The notes below the pieces were generated by a model. That model saw only the letters and a list, made by a program, of their open reading frames with translations. It had not been told where the DNA came from and made no database searches. Below, piece by piece: positions 1-12,263 of a stretch of 64,000 nt of DNA (the first letter of the stretch is position 1; every line of letters begins with the position of its first letter). Location: contig WNKI01000001.1 of assembly GCA_015350385.1 (NCBI GenBank), forward strand, positions 10,411,621 through 10,475,620, in the 5' to 3' direction. This stretch comes from Aculops lycopersici (lineage: Eukaryota; Arthropoda; Arachnida; Trombidiformes; Eriophyidae). Made by a program: the position numbers and the translations under genes.

Positions 1-3
1 CGA

Positions 4-35
<32 letters not shown>

Positions 36-687
36 AGCGAGGGAAAAGTGGCTGCCACTTGAGCGGCCAGTGCAATTGGAATCGAGAAACAGAAACAAAA
101 TGAGAATGAGAATCAGAATCAGAATCAGAATTGGCAATCAGAATAGTTTAGTCGCCATTGAGACTGCTGCTCTTTTTGGCCGGATTTTTAATTAGCATCA
201 CGTTGTTGTTCCCCATTCCATTTTGTTGTGTGCGATCTCCTCTTGTGGCCCGAATCACGCTCGCCGGCTGCCGATTGCCAACTCGCCGGATTCGTTCCGA
301 CATCTTGAACTTTGGAGCCTCGAGATTGGAGTTGAGAGTCGCCAGTTCCGAGCTCCAGGCTCCAAGCTTGAAGAAAAAACTCACCTGGCCGATGGTCTCC
401 TGATTGGCTTTCATTTAAATGGCCACTTTGCGGCTTGAATCCAGTTGCGACAACAGTCCAAACGCAACTAAACTTGACCAGAACAACAACAACAACAACA
501 ACAGTGACCGCAACAATCGACGAGCTTGCGGCCGCTGCTCATGCCCTTTGAAAACTTTGTTCTCCTTTCAAGTGTCTGCTTTTAGCGGCGCTTAGCTTTG
601 ACAGTGACACTCGATCCGGATATAGGTTCCAACCACCAGCACCACTAACACAAGCATCTCGAATTACACACACTACAGACTCAACCA
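1..687. other. Upstream region / 5' leader of SoxD copy 1
   Basis: No protein gene is supported here. It opens with a GA microsatellite (about 11-35), then GAGAAT/CAGAAT-like repeats near 99-130 and an AAC run near 482-502. The last bases before the Sox ATG read like a leader; a CTACAG at 673-678 could be a 3' splice site, so an upstream non-coding exon is possible. Confidence 0.5.
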
Positions 688-3600
688 ATGGACTTCTCGC
701 GTCCCAGCGACAGGAGCTCGCGCTCGCCAATTGGCTGCGAGCAGAGCGGAAACTTGAACAACTTGACCAACTTGACCAACTTGACCAACTTGACCAACCC
801 CGACTTGCCCCTCAAATTGGACCAGACCGAGGGAGGCCGTTTGGTGGAGGGGGCGTCGCCTCCGTCGCGTCCCTCGTCGTCGGGCTCGAGCAGTGCGCGC
901 TCACTGCTCGACTCGCGCTCGCCCTCGCCCATTGCCACCGAGCAAAGTCAGCTAGTTGCACGGGCCGGCCTGCAGTCGAAGCGGTCGTCGAATGGGCGCA
1001 GCGCCAGCGGGAGTCCCGCGGCGAACCTCAGCGCGCAACTGATGGGCAGTCAGCGCGCGTCGCCCTCGTCGGCCAAATTGGGCGGCCAGTCGGCGCGATC
1101 GATGGCCAAACAGGTGGCAGTGGACAATCCACTTGGAGCCCAGGATCTGATGGGCCAGAACAATGCGGCCGCGGCGGCAATCTACGCCAGTCTCATGCAA
1201 ACTCTACAGAATCAGCAGCAGCAGCAGCAGCAGAGTAACCAAGCGTTGGGAGGAAACCAGTCGAGCTTGATGGCGGCCAATTTGGTGCAAATGCTCGCCG
1301 GTCGCCAGCAGCAACAAGAAGCTCAGCAGCAAACGAGACCTCAGCCGCCAGCTCAGGCGACGAATCCCCAAATGGCTCTAATTGAGGCACTAAACGAGGC
1401 GCTGGCGAGACAGCAGCGCCAAGCGCAGCAGCAACAGGCGCCGGAAATGAGCCAACTCCCATCACAAGCCAACAACAGGAACCTCCAATTTCAGTCGCAC
1501 TCGCAACATTCCTCGCCCTCGCACCAGCAAATGGAGCTACAGCACCAGCAGCAGCGGGCTAACCTGTCGCCAGTTGGTCTTGGCAACCACCAAGCGGCTG
1601 CGTCTCGGCGGCAGCAGCAGCAGCAGCAGCAGCAACAAAGCGCCTCGCCACAAAACACCACCGCCACAAACTACCAGACGCCAGTGTCGCCGCCGAGTTT
1701 GGCGCACCAACCGCAAGCACCAATGTCGGCGGGCGGCGCTGACCTTGAGAATCTCATTCGTGCCTCGATGGAGCAGCAGCAGAGACTGGCGCTCGCCGGC
1801 GCCTCCGGTGGCTCGCCCACAAACCCGCTCGCCTCGGCGGCTTTCAACTTCCGCCAACAAATTATGCAGCAGCAACTCCGGCAACAACAGCAGGCGGCCG
1901 CCTCGAGTTGCGTCGATGATCCGACGGGCGGACTCCTGCAGAATCCTCTGCTCCAAATGTACAGCAAACTGGCGAGCTGCTTCCACACGCCCACCCCGCA
2001 ATCCGTTCCCGCCGCAACGCCGCCCGCGAATCCGGGTAGCGAGCTTTTGTTGGCTTTGATTCAGCAACAACAACAACAACAACAACAACAACAGCAGCAG
2101 CAGCAACAACAACAGCAACAACCTCAAAACCAACAGCACCAGGCGACGAGTTCGTTGGAACAGGTGTTGGCGGCGGCTGCCGCTAGCCAGCAGTTGCAAC
2201 GTGCCGGCCAACAACATCACCAGCCACCGACTGGTCCCAAGTCGATGGACTTTTTGCACCAGTTTGTGGGCTCGCTTGCCGCCCAACAGGCGAGTGTTGC
2301 CGCAATGATGGGCCAACAGCACCAGATCCAACCACCGAACTCGGCGTTAAATCAGCACCAAGACCAATCATCGCCAACCTCTCTGCTCAACCACCTGCAC
2401 CATCAGAACCACCGGCTGCAACAGCAGCAGCAGCAGCAACAACAACAACAACAGCATCAACATCAACAACACTTGCTCAACGCGCACCAAACGGGCGCGG
2501 CGCCCAACTCTCGCTCGCCAAACTCGCCCCAGCAGCACCAACTGCGACAGGCAAACAGTTTGAATAAACGCCAACTAATGGGCGACATGATGGGCGAAAG
2601 CTTGATGCGCTCTCCTTTTGGCCTGCCAAACAAATTCTCACCTACAACGGGACACACGCAACGGGCCAACCAAACGGCGCCACCAAATCAGCGAGTGACG
2701 GCGAGCAAGTCGCCAGCCAGCAAAAACTCGGCTGCCAACAAGAAACAATCGGGTAACTCGGTGAAGGGCGCCCTAAACGGAAGCCTAACCGGAAACAACA
2801 ACGAGCTCGTGACGGTGACAAGTCAGAACAAGTTGCTCGGCGCCAAGATCATTCGTCAGTCTAAGCGGAACGGCGAGGGCGGCAAGTCGCACATAAAGCG
2901 CCCGATGAACGCCTTCATGGTGTGGGCCAAGGACGAGCGGCGCAAGATTCTCAAAGAGTGTCCCGATATGCACAACTCAAACATTTCCAAGATCCTCGGC
3001 CAAAAGTGGAAGGCGATGAGCAACGCAGAGAAGCAGCCCTACTACGAGGAGCAGTCGCGCCTGAGCAAGGTGCACATGGAGAAGCATCCCGACTACAGGT
3101 ACCGGCCGCGCCCGAAGCGGACCTGCATTGTGGACGGAAAGAAGATGCGCATCAGCGAGTACAAGGTCCTCATGCGCAAGAAGCGCACCGAGCTCGGCAT
3201 TGACTCGGGCGACCCACTTCCGGCCGACTACCCGCTAGACCAATCGTTGCGTCGGGCACTGGAGGCGGGCGAGCTCGACGTCGACGACGACGACGAGGAC
3301 GACGACGACGATCTCGAGGGAAGAGTTGAGCTTGTGAGCGACGAGGAGGACGAGGACTTCGACCACGAGGTCGCGCAGGACGCCAACAACACAAACCAAG
3401 CCAACACGAAGCCCGACAACCTGTTTGATTTGGCCCATTTGGGCCGCACGAGCGCCGCACAAAACCAACAACAACAACCGACCGGCGATTTGAGGGCCAA
3501 CTTCCGGTTGGAGGAAACAAATAGCTCGGAAGGGGGACTCGAGGATGAGTACGAGTTTCGGTCGCAGCCAAACGATTTGTCCGATCTATCGAACGGCTCC

Positions 3601-3726
3601 GAGTCACTGAGTGCAATAGACGCCAGCGAGAGCAACAACAACAACAACAACAAGCCCATCGGCATCAAGCGGCCACCTGTTGGCGCGCCGGTGGTTGGTG
3701 CCAACAAGCGGAAGCGGCGCGTTTAG
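688..3726 (+). CDS. SoxD: SoxD-family HMG-box transcription factor, copy 1
   Basis: A 1012-residue protein in one uninterrupted frame. The HMG box starts near residue 735 (HIKRPMNAFMVWAKDERRKI) and is followed by the basic RPKRTC..DGKK tail typical of the SOX5/6/13 (SoxD) group, which bends DNA at AACAAT-like sites in the nucleus. The N-terminal 700 residues are low complexity with several glutamine runs (longest near 2065-2121) and four NLT repeats near 755-797. Two short blocks outside the HMG box, near 1942-1998 and 2251-2290, recur in the second Sox gene. The C-terminus has an Asp/Glu-rich stretch (3277-3370), as in vertebrate SoxD, and ends in a Lys/Arg cluster. I see no clear leucine-zipper heptads, which vertebrate SoxD uses to dimerise. 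The start is the first in-frame ATG after a plausible leader. Family assignment is firm; the single-exon structure is unusual, since vertebrate SoxD genes have many exons. Confidence 0.93.
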   Translation: MDFSRPSDRSSRSPIGCEQSGNLNNLTNLTNLTNLTNPDLPLKLDQTEGGRLVEGASPPSRPSSSGSSSARSLLDSRSPSPIATEQSQLVARAGLQSKRSSNGRSASGSPAANLSAQLMGSQRASPSSAKLGGQSARSMAKQVAVDNPLGAQDLMGQNNAAAAAIYASLMQTLQNQQQQQQQSNQALGGNQSSLMAANLVQMLAGRQQQQEAQQQTRPQPPAQATNPQMALIEALNEALARQQRQAQQQQAPEMSQLPSQANNRNLQFQSHSQHSSPSHQQMELQHQQQRANLSPVGLGNHQAAASRRQQQQQQQQQSASPQNTTATNYQTPVSPPSLAHQPQAPMSAGGADLENLIRASMEQQQRLALAGASGGSPTNPLASAAFNFRQQIMQQQLRQQQQAAASSCVDDPTGGLLQNPLLQMYSKLASCFHTPTPQSVPAATPPANPGSELLLALIQQQQQQQQQQQQQQQQQQQQPQNQQHQATSSLEQVLAAAAASQQLQRAGQQHHQPPTGPKSMDFLHQFVGSLAAQQASVAAMMGQQHQIQPPNSALNQHQDQSSPTSLLNHLHHQNHRLQQQQQQQQQQQQHQHQQHLLNAHQTGAAPNSRSPNSPQQHQLRQANSLNKRQLMGDMMGESLMRSPFGLPNKFSPTTGHTQRANQTAPPNQRVTASKSPASKNSAANKKQSGNSVKGALNGSLTGNNNELVTVTSQNKLLGAKIIRQSKRNGEGGKSHIKRPMNAFMVWAKDERRKILKECPDMHNSNISKILGQKWKAMSNAEKQPYYEEQSRLSKVHMEKHPDYRYRPRPKRTCIVDGKKMRISEYKVLMRKKRTELGIDSGDPLPADYPLDQSLRRALEAGELDVDDDDEDDDDDLEGRVELVSDEEDEDFDHEVAQDANNTNQANTKPDNLFDLAHLGRTSAAQNQQQQPTGDLRANFRLEETNSSEGGLEDEYEFRSQPNDLSDLSNGSESLSAIDASESNNNNNNKPIGIKRPPVGAPVVGANKRKRRV
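2821..3198 (+). repeat. 378-bp tract identical to 12748-13125
   Basis: Read base by base, these 378 bases (126 codons covering the HMG box and its basic extensions) match 12748-13125 with no difference. Identity stops abruptly on both sides: just upstream the shared residues LVTVT use different synonymous codons, and just downstream the proteins diverge completely. Confidence 0.95.
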
Positions 3727-6700
3727 TTATCACCTTCGAGCATTTTTTAATGAGCTGCTTCTGGGCGAGCCTCCGAGGAGTTCCCGTGGAGCAGCACTTA
3801 GGGCGGCCGCGAATTCGGGGCAATAGAGCATGTGGTTATGTTTGAGTTAACAGCAAAAACAACAATTTAAAACTTTGACCTACGATGTAAATAGAGCTAA
3901 AGAATTGACTAGACGCATAATTTAAGTAAATTTTTAGAACCAAATTGAAACTAAAATCAATCTAGACCAAATGACTAGAGTGAGTTGGTTATTTTTGTCC
4001 CCAAACTGAACTCTTTATTGTTTTTCATCTCTTTTCATTCCCTTTCCCAACTTAAAACTAGTGCACTTCTCACGACCCGCGCGCGTCACACGCTAATTAA
4101 TGTGCCCATCGGACGCTCGAGTCTCAGCCGTCCGCTTCCCAGATCCTCGACTTGTTGACATGCGACCGTCGCAGGAATTTCCCATTCTCACTGCAGGCTC
4201 TTTGTTGAGGCTGCTCCTCGTCTCCCTCTCTCCCCCTCTCTCTCTCTCGTTGCTTTGGTTGCTTGCTCACTTGCCAGCAGCGAGACAAAGTTTACGGCTT
4301 ACGCAACCGCAACACAATAACGAGACCATTTGTGTTGTGCGGCTCACTGTTCTGCTTTCTCGTCGCCCGATTGTCGCTTGAGACTCGAGTTCCAGAGAGT
4401 AGAGGTTAAAAGTCTCCTTCATCTGCAAAGCAAAAACAGGGCCAGGAGCAAAGGAGAGAGATAAGAAGCATGAGCTACAATGCAAAGTGAAGCGGGGAAT
4501 TTGCCGGCCAGTTGGCGACCGATGATTGCGCCACGATTACTACCACCACTATTATTATTATTAGTACTATTGCTATTACTATTACTATTATTATTATTGC
4601 CATTATCATGCGTCGCAAGTTAACTTTGCTCTGGCCAGCGAGCGACCAGTTGGCTTCCCCTCGCGCTAATCGGACTGGCGTATCAATTTGCAGTCGAGTC
4701 ATGCATTTAGCTTTCATTAGCAAAAATGTCCACTGCGGCCAGGCTGTCAGTTGCCGCCAGTTGGCCGCTTCCACTGGCTCGAGTCGCGTCACATTGCGAC
4801 GAGTGGAATCGAGTGGAGTGGAGTCGAGTCGAGTCGAGTGGAGTCGAGTCGAGTCGAGTCGAGTGGAGTCGAATCATGTCTAGTCAAAAGCACATCGTTG
4901 GCATTGGCAGGCAAAGATGCGCTGGCGGCCGCATCAGACGCCAAATCATCTGCTCGCCAACTTACGTAACAAGTCGCTCGGCCGGCTCACACAAACGCCG
5001 CGCTCGTCTCAAGGTCTCGCGGGCTAATCGCCTTGCTTGCCAGTGGCGAGGTCGCTGAACTTGGAACCCTCCACCTGTTGTTGTCGTGGTCGTCTAGTTG
5101 GCGAGCGGCGCGCTTATAGGCTCCTCGGACTCGAGCCCTGTGTTGTGCTGCGTTTCTCCCTATTCATGCTTGTGTTTGCCCGTGTGTGATATCCTCGCTC
5201 GTTGCCCTTGTTGCCCCATTATATTATACTGCTCAAGAATCAGACAAAACTGATCATTGTGTAGCCAGAATTTAAGATTCGGGAAAAAACAAGGCCAGTT
5301 GACATGCAAATGAGGCACCTGACTTTTGTCCTCTCGCGCGGGAGCAAAAGATTGATTGCTGCTCGAAGCGAGTAGCATTGCGTTGAGTTGAGTTGAGATG
5401 AGTTGCATTGCGCGGTACTTTGTCCCACTTTGCTTCTCACCGCGCAAACCACCCGTTGAGTTTGCTGTTGCTGTCGAAACCTTTTGTCGCGACTCGCAAC
5501 TCGCAACTCGCGAGCTGCGACAAAAGGTTTCGCTGTTTTTGTTGTCCTTTTAATTGACTGGTTGTAACTCGATCACATTGGTCGCGCAATCGGAGGCTAA
5601 TTGTGGCTAACGTTGAGCAACAACTCGGAACGCAACGCAACGCAACGTGAACCAAACGCTAGACTAAGGATTTGATTGTCGGCCTTGCGCAACAACCACC
5701 TGCTTCAAGATGGTAAACAAGCGCGACGCCGATGAAGACTTGCTGATTAAGCCGACTACTGCAATCGATGCGCGCCTTACTCGCAATGCCAGCGCGACGC
5801 CGAGATAACGGATCAAGTTGAAAGCTTCAGCAGCAACAGAAACGGTTCAGTTGACTGAGCACAAAAAGAGCATCTCAAGCGACTTGCAAGTGAATTTAGC
5901 AGCGAAACAAAAAGAGCAATTCCAAGGTGGAAATCGATATCAATATCAACTAAACTTGCCACCGTGATGCCGGAGACGACGACCACGACGACGTCGTCAA
6001 AACGAATCTAAAGTGCTAATCTAATACAGAAGCCGAGACGAGCGTTGCTTTGGTACCGCGCGCAGCGGACATTGTGACCGATCGGCAGGAATTGTAATAT
6101 TGTCTTTGTCTGATGGCAGGCCGCATTTCTGCGCTAAACGGCCTCTGATGGGATGGATTCAGGTGAAGATAACTGCGCACCCCAAGGAAGATAGAGCGGC
6201 AAGGTTTCCCTTGCTTTTTGTCTCCAATTTAGTCTTCTGATTCAGCGAGACAACCAAACGACCACGACAACAAACCTGAAATTGAAACTGAAACTGAAAC
6301 TGAACGGCAAACGCAAACGCAAACGCCACGATAATTGAGGCGACGAATCCAAAGTTGAAGTTTAAGTTGAGGCTGAAATTGAGCCAGCGGCGAGATTACT
6401 TCTAATCTGCATTCATGCGCCATCATTTCCGAATTGTTTGCCAGCGAGTCGCAGTTGTCCTCGTTGCTCGCCGATCGCTTGCGGCCGCCACTTCACCTGC
6501 GCGCTTATCTCCGAATTCCAATCGCAGGCGCCGACTGCTCATTTGAGAGTCGAGAGAAGCCCACTGGCAATGAGTGCGAGCGGCCAGTTGGACAAACAAT
6601 TGCGCAAACTCCCAGCGATTGTTGCACCGACTGGCCGCTGGCCACATTCGTTCCGGATTAAGCGGCCAGGTTAATCGGACGCGCGGGCACAACAACAATG

Positions 6701-9379
6701 CCACTTGTTGCGCCAACACTCGACCACCAGCTGATTTCAAGTCCCATTGTCGACTCTTTTGCGTCGAGTTGCGTTTCACTGACAACGCAGACTCCAATTC
6801 CGATTGTCACCTGTAATTTATGGTCGCTTTTTTTGTTTCTCGTTGCTCGTCGCTCGCGTTCAGTCGTCCAGTTTGCTCTCTCGTTGCATGCGATCCTCTC
6901 GAGTCTCGAGCTCCGAGATTCGGAGCTCGAGCCGCAAGTGAGAGCACGAGGAATGAGGTCAAGTGGCGCGGCGGCTCTGTGGCATTAAAGCCGGAGGAGC
7001 TTTGAGTTGCCGGCGAAGATGGAGAGATGAAATTAAAGTGGAATTAAAATGAGCAAAATGATCGCGTTTTATGGTGACATATGAGCGCGAGTATCTGGCG
7101 CATAAAATCAACTCGAATGCACTCGTGGCTTTAGGAGGCAAACGTTGTCGTGAGCTAATGAAACGAGCGACGAGGAGGACAAAACAAATAAATTAGAGTG
7201 AAGACGTCAATCTGAAGTCGAAGTTTGAGGAGATTGACGAGTGTTTTTTTTCGGCCACAAAACAAACAAAACGGACAAAATCCAGCGGAGGACTGAACTC
7301 AGGTGAGTTCTTCTGCGAGAATAATGGTCGCAGGAGCGGCAAGTGGAGCGGCCCGGCGCACAGGTGGCCAATTAGCAGCCTGACCCTATAACTATAAAAA
7401 AGTTTTTGTCCCTCGATTTTTGGTGACTTACGGCGCCCAAATTTTGTGGTTTCCTCTGGAACTTTAAGCCTGCTTCTGGTGGCGCAACGCCGCGACTAGA
7501 GTGTCGACTGGGCGCCCAAAGTGACCGCGTTGCTGTTGGTGTTATGGTAGCGCCAACAAGTAGAGGCAGGCAAAAGTATAAGTTGAAACCACAATACAAA
7601 ATAACGAGCCAACAATAAAAGTCTTCTGGCGCCGCACGTCAATTAGAAAAAGAAGGAGAAGTCTTTTCTCTCTCTCTCCCTCGAGGTTGCGAGTTGTTAC
7701 TAGCAAGTTGGATTCTGGAAAAAAGAAACAAACTCCCGCGCGAACTCATAACCATAAAAGTGGTCAGTGTCGCGGGAGACTCTCTTCTTCTTGCCTCAGA
7801 TGTCCCTTCCGCTTCGACAGGTTGAGGGGAGGAATTCGAAAAAAAACTCCGCTCGGCGTCCGGTTATCGGCGGGCCAATCATATCGATGGGCGACGGCGC
7901 CGCGCGCACTCACCGGCGCCACTCTCCATTTTCCATTCTCTTTTTGCCTGCCTCTCATTCTGTTCATCTCTCGCCGCTCCAGCTAGCGGAAAACTCGAGC
8001 CAGGGTTCGGGTTGCGGCGGGTCCGCGGGGCATGGGCGTGGCGAGTGGCAGGCCGCGAGTTACGCAACCGGCGACGGTCTTGCAACTTTCTCACGCTGTG
8101 CGCCTCCTCTGGCCGCGGCACAAGGCAACAGTTGGCCTCGCTCTCGATGCGCTGGCGTCTTAATTGCGTCGGCCTCAGTGAGCGGCCCGCGCAATTGCAC
8201 AAATTAACGCGCACACTTGACCCCCTCGCAAGAGGACAACAATTAAACTCATTTGCATGCTGAGCGCTCGATTGCACAATCCACTTGGCCAATAAAATCT
8301 GGCTCCTCCTTTTGTCTTTGTTTGCTCCCGAGGATCAAGTGTCGAGGGCCGAATGAAGATCTAACAATTGGTTGCTGGTGGCTGGAGCGAGACGAGACGA
8401 GACGAGCAATTGGCACGCGAGCTCCCGCAGTTACGCTGCAGTGGCCAAATCTCGGCCATTGTTATCTCTCTAGCCACTCCCCTCTCCCAAGAGGCGTGGC
8501 CATGGGAGCCCCACTCGAGAATAGGAGAGCAGGAGGAAGGGGAGGCGAGATAGGAAAGAAAGAAATAAAGGCGAAACTCGTTGGCCTTTCGTCGTGTGGC
8601 GCGAGTTATTGAATGCTAGCAAAATCGAGACTCTCAGTGGCCGCGCACTACATGCAACATGATGATTGTGCACAAATTGGGGAGCCGCCGGCAAGACAGA
8701 GGAGTGCTGCGTCTCGCTGGCTCAAGTGCATCGGCAACTTGTTGCTGCTGGCGCTAGCTTCGCGCTCTGGGCCGTTGTGTCGCTTTGTTGTCGCTGTCGT
8801 CAGCTGAGTTGCAACGAGAGCCAGCAGCGGCAACAATCGGTGGGCCAAGTTTTGGCTTGTGGGCCGCGAGAACAACAATCAGCGCGCTCAGCGGACAACA
8901 AGTGGTTGTGCGGCGGCCCAGTTGGCAAGCGAGCGTTTCCATTTGGCCAACTCAGAGGCACTCTCTCTCTCTCTCCCTCTCACGCGTCTAGTGTCTTCTA
9001 CTCGAGGCCCAGAGATCGACTGGCTCGCCGGCCGACAACAGAGGCAACAGCGAGACTGGCAATAGCAGCAAGTGGCAAGAGGCAAGCGGCAAGTCGTAGC
9101 AACAACTGCAACCACAACCACAACCTCAACCCCAACTTCAACAACCGCAACCGCAACCAAAACTCGCAAACAAACGCAAGCCTCAAAATCAGCAAGCACA
9201 AGAGACGAAAGGTGAGAGCAACTAGCTGGCAAGTTGTACAATTAACGCAAGCATATTGTAGTCAGGAGATCAGATTTCCAGTGCAAGATTATTGCGCAAG
9301 CTTCAGTGACGGCAGCAGTGGGCCAAAACCGTTAGCCAGTCGGTTAGTCTCCTCGGCCCAAAGCAAGCGGCCGGCCGAA
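3727..9379. other. Gene-poor region between the two SoxD genes (5' part)
   Basis: After the Sox stop there is an AT-rich 3' UTR-like stretch (to about 4020) without a clear AATAAA. The rest holds no convincing protein gene: open frames are short, overlap on both strands and lack domains. It contains an ATT/ACT trinucleotide run (about 4533-4608), a GAGTC/GAGTG array (4800-4870), inverted CGCGACTCGCAACTCGC-type words near 5489-5515 and many GCGAGT/ACTCGC words. Probably intergenic regulatory DNA or long non-coding 5' leader of the second Sox gene. Confidence 0.4.
4800..4870. repeat. GAGTC/GAGTG pentanucleotide array
   Basis: About 70 bp of tandem GAGTC and GAGTG units. A simple tandem array that gives the overlapping reading frames a false Ser/Arg/Val-Glu repeat protein look. 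Confidence 0.9.
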
Positions 9380-9541
9380 ATGGACGCTCAGTCAGCAGAA
9401 ACAGAAGCAGCAAGTGGAAATGACGACCAACAACAAACCGCCAGCCAGACGACAATTGAATTAGCGTTTTGCAAGCGCAACTTCCGGCAAACGCAAGTGT
9501 CGCGCCAGTCGCAGGGGAAACGCGCGCAACTTGACCACGAG
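9380..9541 (+). CDS. Possible 5' coding exon of SoxD copy 2
   Basis: An ATG at 9380 opens a 54-codon frame that runs into a consensus donor (CACGAG|GTGAGT) in phase 0 at 9541. Both candidate 3' splice sites of the downstream Sox gene (exon starts at 11878 and 12073) are also phase 0, so the frame would be kept across a 2.3-2.5 kb intron. The encoded segment is polar, Gln/Ser/Thr/Arg-rich and without a recognisable domain. This joining is inference from splice signals and phase only; the stretch could equally be untranslated. Confidence 0.3.
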
Positions 9542-11877
9542 GTGAGTAATTGATTTTTGAAGAGCAAGCGCCGCTAATGGTTTGCTCCCGCTCCTCCTCC
9601 TCCTCCTCCTCCTTGTTGGCCATTAACTTTCGGGAGCATTGTGATCGATCCGGATGTTCGCGCATGCAAATTTGCACTTGTCTCTCGTTGCCTTTTGGAG
9701 GCTTGAGTTTAAATCGAAGTTGAGTTTGGAGTTGCGGTCACAAAGTCGACTTCAAATGCTCGTTAGCGCAACTGAACTCGACACACAAAATTGCTCCTCT
9801 TTGTCTGTCTCTGTCTCTGTCTCTCTTTCTCTGAATGGAGGCGCGAGTGGCGTGAAACTCGGTGACTTTTCTGCGGGGGCGTCGCAGTTTCAATTTGAGC
9901 CGAGAGATAGCGAGCCACATGCCAGCAGCAAACCCACAAGCAGGACCACGACCACGACGCAACTTGAACTTTGAGTTTGAGGCACCGAGAATTTTGCGTA
10001 TAATTACCAGTGTCAGCGCATCATCAATCATAGCGCCCGATGCGCCTAGACTGCGACACTCTGGGAGCCGAGGGGAAAGTTGCAATCAGTTCAGCTGACG
10101 CCAACGCAAGTGACGCCACAACCTCGCAACTAAGACCAACGATTGTCTCCCAGTTGCTCACTTGCTTCTTCGTCTTCTCCTCTCAATGACTCGCCTTCTG
10201 GCCGCGCGAACAATTAACTAAACTCGCGCGGCCAGTGTGATTTATTGGCCCCAATGGAGCGCAACAATTAAACGCTGGCCGCTAATTAGCCCGGCCTCTC
10301 GTTTCTATGCCATCAGTGCGGCGAGTCTGTCTCGCCAGATTGGAGCTGGGTCTTGGGAGAGAGAGAGAGAGAGAGAGAGAGATGCTCTAGAGTCACACTT
10401 CTCCAGCGGAAGGGAGAGACTCCAGCGGGCGCCCAGAGTTGAGCATGTTGTTAGTATAGCTTCACCATCACCGCCAGTCGCCAAATTCGCAACCATTGAA
10501 CCATCAAAGTCTCACCTGCAGCAGTGATTGTTATTCGAGCGTGTGAAACGGGAGCAGCGCAACCAAATTCTAAAAGCTAGACGAGCAACTAGACTGGACA
10601 CAAGCACTTACATTCGCGTTCGCTCTCGCTCTCGCGCTCACATTTAGATTTCGATTCCCGTTCCTACAAAACTTTGAGTGCGGGAAGTAAACAAACAAAC
10701 GCTCGAAAGCGTAATGAGCAATCCGTTAAATCAGCTCTCAGGCTAAACGGAAGCCAAGGACTAAATCAGCTCAGAGCGAGTTGTTGTTGTTGTCGCTCAC
10801 TCGCTGACCTCGGAGTGAAATGAGCAGCCAAATGGGAGCCAGTTGTTCTCTCGCCTCAAATGGCACTCAGTGCGCCACGTGAGCAAACCAAATGGACAAC
10901 AACAATCGGCGCCGCCTCACTCAATAATCTGTCATCATCGTCGTTACGCGCCCATCAGTGGCAACTTGCGGCCACCACTTGGTTGGCCGTTGCGCAATCG
11001 ACTGGCCATTTGCATGGCCATCAGGCGCACGTGCCGGTTGCGCGTCGAGTTACACTCGAATCGAGCCTTAGTGGCGGCAACTCGCGTTGCATTGCGCGCG
11101 ATCCACTCGGTGGCCAACTCTGGCCGCTCGCTTACTCCACTGGCCGCCTGGCCACTATGCCTAAAAGCAGGCCAGAGATAACAATCAATTAAGTGGACAG
11201 TCCGAAGACTTGAGCTTGATTCACGCTGCGCGCCGCCAGACTGCTCACCGGCAGACTGCTCACCTTGCCGGCCGGCCAGTGGGAATCGCAACTCACATAT
11301 AATCTCGCAATTGATGGCCATCCACTCGCGCAATGCAACAATCCTCGTGGTCAGAAGAAGAGATTTGGCATTTTTCTCTCGCTCGCTTGCGTAATCATCA
11401 TGAGATTGGAGCAAAAAACTTGCAACTTTAGCACTCACTAGCCCAAAAGGGAAGAGTAGAAAGTTGCATCGGGTGATATATTTTCGTGATTAGTGCGCCA
11501 GCCAAAGTCACACAACTCGACGGGCGCATTGTGGCCGAGGCTCGAGCGCGAGCCATACAATATACTCGTTTAACTGCTCATTTGCCACCCACGGCGCCAC
11601 CTGATCCAGTTATGTTGGCCGCCTTCAGCGAACCTCTGGCCGCACCTGGCCAACAACCGGCGACCAGATTAGCGACACAAACAACAACTGATCGTCTCAT
11701 GCGTCACAAGATCGATTCGCATGACTTACGCTGGAGAGCCCATCAACTAACTAACTAACTAACTAACTTATTCACTCTCCCATTCGCACCAAATAAAAAA
11801 CTTAATTCTAACGGAAAGAGCAGCTCAAAAGAGCGGCCGACAGACAATCGATCAGTTTGCCGCTCGACTTTTCGCAG
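9542..11877. other. Region upstream of SoxD copy 2 (possible intron)
   Basis: No supported gene. It contains a CTCCTC run (9590-9612), a GTCTCT run (9804-9832), a GA microsatellite (10357-10381), an AACT tandem run (about 11745-11768) and many CGAGT/ACTCG words. If the 9380-9541 exon is real this is the intron; otherwise it is promoter and leader. Confidence 0.4.
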
Positions 11878-12081
11878 ACAAAAGCTCGCTCGTTGCCGTC
11901 GCCAACAATAGCAACGAAAACAACCACCACAACGACAACAATCGACGGAAATGCCACCAGGAACAATCCGCTTGCGTCACCGACGAGTGCGAGGCGCGAT
12001 CGGCGCTCGCTGCTCGAGTGGCGCCATCTAGTCCAGGCGAAACAGACAACGTCACCGCTCGACTTCTGCCAGAACAAGCGC

Positions 12082-12221
12082 ATGACGCAACAGACACAGA
12101 GGCCCCCGGATGAGAGTCAACTCAATCCGCTGCTTCAGATGTACAACAACTTGGCGAGCTGCTTTCACACGCCCACCTCGCCAAGCGGCAACTCGAGCGG
12201 CAACTTGCTCTTGGCTCTTCT

Positions 12222-12263
<42 letters not shown>

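Noticed and set aside
1537..2331. Long minus-strand Leu/Val-rich frame
   Set aside because: It is the antisense of the SoxD polyglutamine stretch; CAG/CAA repeats always give such frames.
2922..3203. Plus-strand 93-codon frame found also near 12849
   Set aside because: Shared only because it overlaps the identical HMG tract in another frame; no codon pattern of its own.
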